This document shows positions 33,773 to 42,200 of a DNA stretch of 64,000 nt, one piece after another. The DNA lies in contig JADFAD010000006.1 in the NCBI GenBank assembly GCA_015665455.1, positions 496,001 through 560,000 on the forward strand, given 5' to 3'. The DNA is from Oceanospirillaceae bacterium. Lineage in GTDB: Bacteria; Pseudomonadota; Gammaproteobacteria; Pseudomonadales; Litoribrevibacteraceae. Numbering within the stretch: position 1 is the stretch's first letter; every line of letters begins with the position of its first letter. The position numbers were made by a program, and so were the translations under genes. The notes below the pieces were generated by a model, which did no database searches, was not told the DNA's origin, and saw nothing but the letters and a program-made list of their open reading frames with translations.

Positions 33773-34147
33773 CTAGCGATCCATTGAATGATTAACACCG
33801 TCGATAAAACCCACGCATTCAATATCAGAACTATTAATGCCTTCCAAACAAGCCACATTAAAAGAAAACTGATTCGGATTCGAACGACGTTGATGATGCG
33901 TATAAATCCCGCAGATCGAGCAAAAATAATGCTTAGCCACTTTCGTATTAAACTGATAGAGCGCTAAATGCTCTTCCCCTTTAATAATCTTTAAGTTCTT
34001 CAAATGCACCGCCGATGCAATGGCTCCCTTTTTATCGCACAATGAACAATTGCAGCGATACGGCGCCTCGATACCGTTCGGTAATGTCACAATAAACGCC
34101 ACTGCACCACAATGACATGCACCTTTATGTTCTGCCACATCGTTCAT
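33773..34147 (-). CDS. GFA-like (Mss4-fold) zinc protein
   Basis: A 124-residue protein of the glutathione-dependent formaldehyde-activating (GFA/CENP-V) family. Zinc ligands are visible: CHCGAVAF, then CNCSLCDKKG, then HYFCSICGIYTHH. These small enzymes bind zinc and act on S-hydroxymethylglutathione or unknown substrates; most members are uncharacterised. A second GFA gene lies 86 bp upstream on the same strand, but the two differ enough that they are old paralogues. Confidence 0.85.
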   Translation of the reverse strand: MNDVAEHKGACHCGAVAFIVTLPNGIEAPYRCNCSLCDKKGAIASAVHLKNLKIIKGEEHLALYQFNTKVAKHYFCSICGIYTHHQRRSNPNQFSFNVACLEGINSSDIECVGFIDGVNHSMDR

Positions 34148-34233
34148 ACAATTTCCTTTTGTCTTGATGGTTTAAATATCTCTTTTACAAACTCATTCCA
34201 TGAGACATCATCTCTGAAGTTAGCTTGAACGCA

Positions 34234-34617
34234 TCACGCTTTATTTGGTGATTGATGAATCAACCAACTTACTTTTGTATCCGTATAAATATCAACAATA
34301 CAATCATCGGTGTAAGGTGTATCCAATGTCCCGATTGCAATCGATGTCCAATCAGGAAAATCTTTACTTCCACACCACTCAAGACTTGAACCGCACTGCC
34401 CACAAAACTTACGAATGATTGAATTCGAAGAATTATAAGACACCAACTGCTCTTTTCCTGATAAATATTCTAAATCCGTTTTAAGTAAACTGGCATACGT
34501 TGCAAACGCAGCACCATGCTGCTTCTGACACATCGTGCAATGACAATGTGATACCTTCTTTGGCTCACTTTTAAGCTGGTAGGTGACTTCACCACAAAGA
34601 CAGCTGCCTTTATACAT
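34234..34617 (-). CDS. GFA-like (Mss4-fold) zinc protein
   Basis: A 127-residue GFA/CENP-V family protein with the zinc motifs GSCLCGEVTYQ, CHCTMCQKQHGAAFATY and FCGQCGSSLEW. This is the more canonical of the two GFA proteins here; SHCHCTMCQKQHGAAF is close to the family consensus. ATG 34617 is chosen because AAGGA lies six bases upstream; an in-frame TTG two codons earlier is possible. Enzymatic target unknown. Confidence 0.86.
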   Translation of the reverse strand: MYKGSCLCGEVTYQLKSEPKKVSHCHCTMCQKQHGAAFATYASLLKTDLEYLSGKEQLVSYNSSNSIIRKFCGQCGSSLEWCGSKDFPDWTSIAIGTLDTPYTDDCIVDIYTDTKVSWLIHQSPNKA

Positions 34618-34819
34618 AAACAATCCTTAGTAAATAACGAAATAACACGTTAACTCACATGTATCTTTTGACATATACCCACCAAATTCAACTACTAATG
34701 CCTCAGAACAATCTCCTTCTGATAGTAATTTTGACCGAATCCTCAAAAATTTATTACGATACGTCAGAAGATCCAGTTCAAATATTCCATCTGGCGCTCA
34801 AGTAAGGTATAAAAACGCC

Positions 34820-35677
34820 ATGAAAACTCCGAAAAGAATACAACCTCTAGTCGAGGACGGCTTAGTCGATGAAGTCATAAGCCAATTAATGAGTGGTAAA
34901 GAAGCCACTGTATACACAGTGCGTTGCGGTTCAGAGACCCGCTGCGCCAAAGTTTATAAAGAAGCCGACAAACGAAGCTTTAAACAAGCGGTGAAGTATC
35001 AAGAAGGCCGAAAAGTTCGAAATAGCCGCAGAGCGCGAGCTATGGAGAAAGGATCAAAGTTTGGTCGAAAGCAACAAGAAGATACTTGGCACAACGCAGA
35101 AGTTGATGCTCTGTATAAACTGGCCAGTGCAGGTGTAAGAGTTCCAGAACCCTACGGCTGCTTTGATGGCGTCTTGTTAATGGAACTCGTAACCAGCGAA
35201 GATGGCAGCGTAGCGCCACGGCTTAACGATGTCACCATGTCAGCAGAACAAGCACTCGAAGACCACGCAATCGTGATGGTCTACGTTATGCGAATGCTGT
35301 GCGCTGGCATTGTTCATGGCGATTTGTCCGAATTCAACGTACTGGTGGATGATTACGGTCCGGTCATTATCGACTTACCCCAAGCCGTCGATGCCGCAGC
35401 AAACAACAATGCACAATCCATGTTTGAGCGCGATGTTCGAAACATGACGATCTATTATGCTCAATACGCGCCTGAATTGATGGAAACCCGATACGCGCAA
35501 GAAATTTGGTCGTTGTTTGAAGATGGTAAGTTACACCCGGATTATGAGCTTACTGGTGAGTTTGAGGACGACGCCGAAGAAGCCGACGTGGATGGCGTAC
35601 TATTAGAAATTAAAGCGGCATTCCAAGAAGAGCAAGATCGCCAAGAGCGTATCCGCGAAGCAGAAGAAATGGACTAG
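34820..35677 (+). CDS. RIO1-like protein kinase (PA4780 family)
   Basis: A 285-residue atypical protein kinase. Residues 17-40 hold the nucleotide-binding part with SGKEATVYTVRC and the lysine in CAKVYKEA. The catalytic loop is HGDLSEFNVLVD and the metal-binding loop IDLPQAVD, both RIO signatures. A long insertion (about 50-85) rich in Arg/Lys is typical of the bacterial PA4780 group. Bacterial RIO kinases are little studied; a ribosome or stress role is only guessed. The acidic C-terminal tail (about 240-285) is unusual in charge but seen in relatives. Confidence 0.88.
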   Translation: MKTPKRIQPLVEDGLVDEVISQLMSGKEATVYTVRCGSETRCAKVYKEADKRSFKQAVKYQEGRKVRNSRRARAMEKGSKFGRKQQEDTWHNAEVDALYKLASAGVRVPEPYGCFDGVLLMELVTSEDGSVAPRLNDVTMSAEQALEDHAIVMVYVMRMLCAGIVHGDLSEFNVLVDDYGPVIIDLPQAVDAAANNNAQSMFERDVRNMTIYYAQYAPELMETRYAQEIWSLFEDGKLHPDYELTGEFEDDAEEADVDGVLLEIKAAFQEEQDRQERIREAEEMD

Positions 35678-35690
35678 TTCGCAAAATCAT

Positions 35691-35734
35691 CGTTACCTCA
35701 TTACCTATCCATAGAAATAGTTAATGAGGCAACG
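35691..35734. terminator. Hairpin after the RIO kinase gene
   Basis: CGTTACCTCATTA (35691-35703) and TAATGAGGCAACG (35722-35734) pair at 12 of 13 positions. There is no clear T-run, so it may be a weak terminator or an RNA-stabilising end. Confidence 0.45.
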
Positions 35735-35824
35735 AGAACCTCTCAAATAAATATTATCATGCCAACCTAAACCAACCCTCTGGTCATAAGCCTTCACGAT
35801 AATCATCATTAACTTATCCTTACG

Positions 35825-36136
35825 GTTACCCACAGAAATTGTGCATAACTTAAATATTTCCACCGATGAAACGGGCATCACTTCTCGACCGAAATTCAGC
35901 ATGTCAATGACTTTTTTATTCTTTATCAACATTAGAAAACAATATTACATTCATATTTAGAACATAAATTCAAAATAATGTAAGCAAGAAATCAAAAATC
36001 ATAACTTATTGTTTATTATATAGTTTTATAAAACAGTCTATTAATGATACGAATATCAAGAATCCAGTTAAAACGGGCGTTTGAGACAATTTTTAATAAG
36101 TTAACAACAGAGTTATCCACATTTCCTGTGAATAAC
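35825..36136. repeat. Intergenic element copy 2, bounded by facing DnaA-box-like palindromes
   Basis: A 312-bp AT-rich element with the same plan as 31953-32263: 25-bp palindromes at 35825-35849 and 36112-36136, each GTTAYNCACA, five bases, TGTGNATAAC. The right palindrome carries one perfect DnaA box (TTATCCACA) facing TTATTCACA. The spacing between palindrome starts is 287 bp here and 286 bp in copy 1. It lies between the convergent RIO kinase and cytochrome-lipoprotein genes and fills most of the gap 35678-36148. Confidence 0.65.
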
Positions 36137-36148
36137 ATTTTTTATCCA

Positions 36149-38362
36149 CTAAGGGCAAATATTCACGTCATCGCCGCACACGGCCCCTTCCCTAATCCAA
36201 TTCAACAACGTCTGATAATTACTTTCTCCAACGAGTGTGGTTCGGTCAATCTGAATGTCCCCTCCATGCTGCCGATTCGTCGGTTTAATCAGCAAAAGAC
36301 TGTCCTCTGGCGTGGCTAAGTTCACCCGAGCTAAGACATCTTTATATTGGTTTGCATTTGAATCATCGTAATAAACAGGAATTCCCTGCCGCCCAGTTGT
36401 AGGGTTGTGGCATGAACTGCAACTGGTGAGCGAATCCGTCCCCATGATTGGTCGAATATCGTCAACGAACGTTAATTCCGTTTGATCACGGCCAAGACTG
36501 TCAATGGTTAATACGGTTGAACTGGTTTCGGATTCGTTGCCATTATTCACTGTTAAGGATAACGAATATTCACCGTCGGTGTCCGCAGTGAAGATTGGGC
36601 TGACACTGGTACTGTCATTAAAACTGTACACTGCCCCCACCGGTGCATCCGTCACAGACCAGAGATAAGCCGTTGAAAACAAACTCTCTGATGCATTTAG
36701 CTGGACAGGGCTTTGGGCCGTTCGGTTTTCACCCGGACGAGCAAAGGGTTTGCCAGGCTCTTCGACTTCTCGATCATCGTTAAACACATCAAACCCACTT
36801 AAAAAAGACGCCAACGTTGAAGGGGCACCTTCTGGGTCTTCCCAGAATTTCTCATAATTTCTAAGAGAAAGCGGCATCACTCCTCGACGATAGACATACT
36901 CGGTAATTTTCTCACTGTAACTGATGAATTGCTCATAAGAAGAAAAATTAACGGCATTCGCTAAACTCACCGTTTGACCGTTAAATACAGTCAACTCTCG
37001 TTGACCGGCCTCATTGCCACGTAAGGAATGGCAACTAATGCAATGCGGCTCAACCACTTCCGAATATAAAAGTTCAACCCCTTCCGGTCGTGCACTCGAC
37101 GATTGCCAGCCAGCAGGAATGTTTTCAGCATCGTACGTAGAATTAGGCAGCCCCTCCCCACCGTAATGACCTTCAATGACTTCAATTGCAAAACTTGCAT
37201 CCCATTTACCTAAAGTATCCGAATCACGATCGGCTTGGCTTTGATAGCTCTCATGAACCCATGCATTAATTTGCTTTAACTCATCCTCTAAGTCAGCACG
37301 AGTTTGACCTTCACCTTCGCCATACTCAAAAGAGTTTGGTTCTAAGCGGTTAAACTTGGCTGACAATAACGTTTGAACTGGAAAATCCCCATTATCATTC
37401 AAAGGAAGCATGGTTCCGCCATGGCAAAGAAGACACATTGTAGGCATGTACTTAGTACCACGACCATCGAGATTTGCAGCCGTAATTCGTGTCTGTACAC
37501 CGTCCGAATCCGCTGGAGAGAATGTAAAAAATTTAAGAATTCTTGGCGAGTTCGGGTCATCTGGGTCCAGCCGACTGAACTCAATTGCGTTGCTACCAAT
37601 GTGCCGTTCCGAATCTTGCGCCAGTGCCGCATCCAAATTTAATGGCCCATAGTTAGCGCTGTCCCCTTCCCTTAAAATCACGACATAGTTATTCACATAA
37701 AAAGCAATGTCACCATCCGTAGTTTGTCGAGCGTACATGTCACGGCCATAGCCTAAATCCTTCGTATCTCTGAATGTCACATGAGTAATACCGCCTTGAT
37801 CAAACCCATTCACTTGTTGCCAGTCAGCCAATGTTGTTCGCTCATCATTAGGATCAACTGCACGATAGTACGCTTGAGCATACGCTTCAGAACTCACTCC
37901 AGAAGCATCGAACGACCAAATTAAACTGTTCGAGGTTGACGATTGCTCGTCCACCAGCTGACCGTTTTTCACGAGATACAAATGGCCAGGAACCGTTGAC
38001 GTTAACTCGAATCTTAAAGCGCCTCCACTCCCTATTTGAAGGTCATGGCTTGGGTTATTAAGTCGTGTGGCCGCCGTAACCGGCCAACTGCCAGACAACG
38101 CCTGCACAGAGCCATCCGGCAAAGTAACAGACAATTGATAACTGCCTGTCTGACCGTCCGTTTCCGGCGACACCACCACCTGATATTCCCCCGCAGCAAC
38201 CGCAGACTGAGTGTTAATTGCCGTTAAAAAGCTGTCCGGTGTCATAGCACTGTCCACGGACACAGCGTCTTGTTCGGTATCATCCCTACCGCCACAAGCA
38301 ACCAACAACATTGAAAGGCATGCAATAAGCCCTGCGTTTAAGATATTCTGCAAAGGTCTCAT
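36149..38362 (-). CDS. Multiheme lipoprotein cytochrome with PKD-like domain
   Basis: A 737-residue lipoprotein (lipobox LLVACGG, Cys23). It has three CxxCH heme-binding motifs: CLLCH (about 310-314), CISCH (441-445) and CSSCH (648-652). A beta-rich N-terminal half precedes them, and a PKD/Ig-like domain sits between the second and third hemes (about 545-625). RRGVMPLSLRN offers a methionine that could be an axial ligand. I begin at ATG 38362, since the protein then opens with a lipoprotein signal; a longer frame would add 38 residues of barrel-gene overlap. It is the last gene of a cluster with a beta-barrel and a giant cytochrome-Ig protein, separated from the barrel by one base. Confidence 0.78.
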   Translation of the reverse strand: MRPLQNILNAGLIACLSMLLVACGGRDDTEQDAVSVDSAMTPDSFLTAINTQSAVAAGEYQVVVSPETDGQTGSYQLSVTLPDGSVQALSGSWPVTAATRLNNPSHDLQIGSGGALRFELTSTVPGHLYLVKNGQLVDEQSSTSNSLIWSFDASGVSSEAYAQAYYRAVDPNDERTTLADWQQVNGFDQGGITHVTFRDTKDLGYGRDMYARQTTDGDIAFYVNNYVVILREGDSANYGPLNLDAALAQDSERHIGSNAIEFSRLDPDDPNSPRILKFFTFSPADSDGVQTRITAANLDGRGTKYMPTMCLLCHGGTMLPLNDNGDFPVQTLLSAKFNRLEPNSFEYGEGEGQTRADLEDELKQINAWVHESYQSQADRDSDTLGKWDASFAIEVIEGHYGGEGLPNSTYDAENIPAGWQSSSARPEGVELLYSEVVEPHCISCHSLRGNEAGQRELTVFNGQTVSLANAVNFSSYEQFISYSEKITEYVYRRGVMPLSLRNYEKFWEDPEGAPSTLASFLSGFDVFNDDREVEEPGKPFARPGENRTAQSPVQLNASESLFSTAYLWSVTDAPVGAVYSFNDSTSVSPIFTADTDGEYSLSLTVNNGNESETSSTVLTIDSLGRDQTELTFVDDIRPIMGTDSLTSCSSCHNPTTGRQGIPVYYDDSNANQYKDVLARVNLATPEDSLLLIKPTNRQHGGDIQIDRTTLVGESNYQTLLNWIREGAVCGDDVNICP

Positions 38363-38363
38363 A

Positions 38364-39275
38364 TCAAAACCTCGCCAATAACGTTGCACGATAAATACGA
38401 CGATAATAATCGTTGTTAAGATCACCACGCACAGAGGCCCACACCATAGAGACATCCACCGCGTATTTATGACCAATTCCCTGATTCAACCCCACGGTAA
38501 TCGCATTGGTTTGACCGTCCAAACGGTAGGCAACCCAATTGCCACAGAAATGCTCATTGAACGCTTCATCTTCCTCAATTTCAGTGGCGGCTTTAATTAA
38601 GTTGTAAACATCATCAGCGGGCAATCCGTTACAAAACTGAACCTGTGCCGTTGAAGTCACATCCCCATAGAGGTAACTGTAAGTTGAGTACAAAGCCAAG
38701 CTCTTTGTCAGCATTAAGTCGCCATTCAAAAACAAACGATAGTCTTCAGTATCAAACACGGAACCGTCCGAATTACGGTATCGATACTCCCCCCCAAGAC
38801 TCGCAGTTAATCGATCCGTAATACGTTTTGTACTAGAAAGCTGAGCTTTCACCTTATCGCTGTCTCGTTGCTCATAGTCGTATTCATCAATTTGTGCAGT
38901 TAGAGAAAACTTATAGGATGGTGCAAGAAAACCAAAATTAGGCTGCCACCGAATGGAAGCCTCTATGCCCGCAGTGCCTCGATTCAATGCATCGACAGAT
39001 TCGTAGTCTTCACCCGAAATAAACCCTTTAAGAGTCATTGCTGAAGAACGATTTAGAACCTTATTATAAGCAATTCCTATGACGGCCTCTGCAAAGTTAT
39101 CTTCCACTATGTCTCGTTCTCGCTGTGCTTTACTGAGGTTATCATCGTAGCCAAAGCTCAACTCTCCATCTAAAAAGAACGACTTTCCCTCTGCCCACGA
39201 CACGTCAGAAAAACCGACACAGAAAAGGAATAAGAAAGATAAAAAGGGCCACTTGGACTTATCATCCATGATCAT
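38364..39275 (-). CDS. Putative outer-membrane beta-barrel protein
   Basis: A 303-residue exported protein. After a signal peptide ending VSWAEG, it shows the alternating pattern of outer-membrane strands (GELSFGYDDNLSKAQ, AMTLKGFISGEDY, RLFLNGDLMLTKSLALYSTYSYLYGD in parts) and ends ATLLARF with a terminal phenylalanine, the BamA recognition signal. Family not recognised; possibly an OmpA/porin-like barrel of 12-16 strands. It lies 13 bp after the giant Ig protein gene and 1 bp before the heme lipoprotein gene, so all three are very probably one transcript. Confidence 0.72.
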   Translation of the reverse strand: MIMDDKSKWPFLSFLFLFCVGFSDVSWAEGKSFFLDGELSFGYDDNLSKAQRERDIVEDNFAEAVIGIAYNKVLNRSSAMTLKGFISGEDYESVDALNRGTAGIEASIRWQPNFGFLAPSYKFSLTAQIDEYDYEQRDSDKVKAQLSSTKRITDRLTASLGGEYRYRNSDGSVFDTEDYRLFLNGDLMLTKSLALYSTYSYLYGDVTSTAQVQFCNGLPADDVYNLIKAATEIEEDEAFNEHFCGNWVAYRLDGQTNAITVGLNQGIGHKYAVDVSMVWASVRGDLNNDYYRRIYRATLLARF

Positions 39276-39288
39276 CAAAGATGCTCTC

Positions 39289-42200
39289 CTATGACTTGCA
39301 ACGAAGGATCAAATGCGGGTTAAGTTGGAACCATCTAAATAACAGTAAAGTCAATAAACCGAAGAAACTCCACATTCCTAAACTTCCAGAACCGGAAGGC
39401 TGTTCCGTCGGAGCAGAAAGCACCTGTGTTGTACTGGAAGATGCCTCAGCAGCCACACCGCTCGGGTCCACAATCACCCCGTTTTCTTGGCCGTCCGCAT
39501 CGTTTGGCCCACCATCCGAGATATTCAGCTGCAAGCAATCAGCAAAACGCAACAAACCGAGTTGATAAAGCGCACTGCCCGGTTCAGGGCATGCATTATT
39601 TACCTTATTCGCGGATTCAATAAAATCCGTACCGTTCTCAATGAACTCGAACCATTGCCCCTCAGAGAACTTACGGTAACTTGCATCAGCGGGCACACTT
39701 TGAGAAAGCGGAATAACAATACGTGCAGTGCGACTGGCCTCCGATAAGCCCTTAACAACAAAGTCATAAAGGCCACCAATGACGTCAAAATCACCGTCTT
39801 CAATCACATTGCCATCGTCATCGGTTATTGCATCACTACCAATAAACGCGCCACCTTGGCCATTACCCAACGCAGTAGACCCCAAACTCATTTGTAATCC
39901 ACCTTCCACGGCCATCAAATTGGTCGCATCCGATGCATCATCACCTGCCGATAGTTTGGTCGGATCATTCACCGCATCTTGATAATCCGCCACGCCATCG
40001 CCGTCACTGTCGGCCAACCCTTCCGTGACGTCATCAATACCGTCACCGTCGGAATCCGCCGTTACATCCAATATGGGTTGAGCCGCAGCAATCAAAAAGC
40101 TCAAAAAGGTTGTCGTCGTACTTTCACCATCGGACACATCCACAGAAACCTCGTAGACATTCCCCACAGTTAACGCTTGAGGGTCAAAAGTAAACGAAGT
40201 TAAGTCATCCGAGACAGACCCAGATACAGTTCCGGTGTTCCAACCGCTGGTCGTTGAATCATCGTTTGCATCACTGACGACTAACGTGACTAAAGCATCA
40301 CCTGCATCTTGGTAAACGGTGCTGGTTTGTTGATCATTCTGCGTCAAGGTTAATAGCGCTTCTGGCGCCACATTTCGATCAACGATCAATATCTGATACT
40401 CCGCCAGTACAGGCAACACCGCATTCGTACTGACATCGCTCAAGCTCAATAAAAGAGTCTCATCCCCTTCGGTCACAGAGTCTGAAAGAATGGAAACCAC
40501 CAGCGTAGCCTCAGCGGTTTCGTCTATCTCAATACTCTGGCTACTTAATGTAAAGTCCCCCGAATCCACATCGCCTGACGTGCTTATGGACGCAGTGACC
40601 GGATAAGACGCAGCATCACCACTTAAGCTAACAGATACGGAAATGTCTTTTCCTTCCCCCGTCACTTTAGAGCCTGCAAATTCTATAAATGGTCGAATCT
40701 CAATGGCTTGAGATCTTGTTCCGATATTGCCTGCGCTGTCCTGTGCTTGCCAAACCAATGTATGAGCACCCGGGCGAAGCTCTGTAGAGCCTTCCACCAA
40801 GGTCACATCAACAGGGCCATCCAAAACGTCTGTTGCAGAAACCTCAAGCGCAATTTGGGTCAAATAGCCTGTTGCATCAAACGACAAAGGCGTCTCTAAC
40901 GCTATGTCAGGCACCACATTGTCTAAAGCTAAGTTCGTGCAATCGTCATCACTCTGAGTGGTACATAGCTCAAACTCAGCAAGGTTGAGTAATCCATCGG
41001 AATCCAAATCCAAACTCGCATCGTCCGCATTTAATGGATCCAGTCCATTCGTGGTTTCAGCTAAATCGCTGATGCCATCACCGTCATCATCCAAGTCGCA
41101 TGTATTACCCACCCCATCCGTATCAGTATCCAACTGATCCGTATTGGCAGTTGATGGGCAGTTGTCTAAGTAATCCGCAACGGTATCTGCATCCGAGTCC
41201 AAACGCTCAACGGTCAGATTAATCGTAACCTGTACGGCTTCTGCACTGTCTTCCAATCCATCAAACACCCGAACCACAATGGCATAATCACCTTCTGATA
41301 GCTGACCCGGAACCCAACTCAAAACGCCCATATTTGAGACAGTCATATCCGAGAGCGAGAGTGAGGATGAGGGTGACGACAAAAGTTCGAAGCTTATGTC
41401 CGTGCCGTTATTTTCATCGTCCACATCAGAAACACTCAATGTAAGCGTCCATTCACTCAATTCCGTCACCGTTTGAGCGTCAGGTTGCGAAACAACAACA
41501 CCGTCGTTCACTGGCGTCACGGTTATCGTGAAGCTCTGAGTGTCCGTTAATACACCATCGGAGACTTGCACCGTCACTGCTTCACTTAACACACCTTCGT
41601 CTGGCGTCCAGTTAATGAGTCCTGAAGTGGCATCAATGGTCATGCCAGTAGGTGAGGTTGTTAATGAATAACTGAGCGCAGTACCTTCCGAATCACTTGA
41701 AGTCACTTGGTATTGGTAGAGAGCATCCTCAGTTGCACTGGTCTCAGTCGTACTGGTTATCACTGGTTGATCATTCACGGCTGTCACTGTGATCGTGAAA
41801 GACTGAGTCACTGCGGTCGTACCATCGGTGACACTGACGACCACTGATTCAGAGTCGGTACCTTCCGTTGGCGTCCAATTAATTTCTCCAGACCCCGAAT
41901 CTATCGTCATCCCCGAAGGCGCCGTAGTTAAGCTATAAACAAGTGATACACCTTCTTCGTCAGTTGCATCGACATCGTATTGATAAGCAATATCTTCCGT
42001 AGCGGTTGTGATCTCTGTCGTAGTGATAGACGGGGCATCATCCACGGCTGTCACAGACACCGTAAAATCTTCAGTGGCAGCGACAGTGCCACTTTCAAGA
42101 CCGTCTTCAACAGACACTGTGACTGAACCCGACGTTAAGACACCGTTTTCAGGCGTCCAAGCAATTAAACCCGTGGTTGAAATCGTCATGCCTGAGGGCG

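Noticed and set aside
35705-35932. 75-codon frame across intergenic element copy 2
   Set aside because: It runs through the repeated element and a hairpin, with no coding character.
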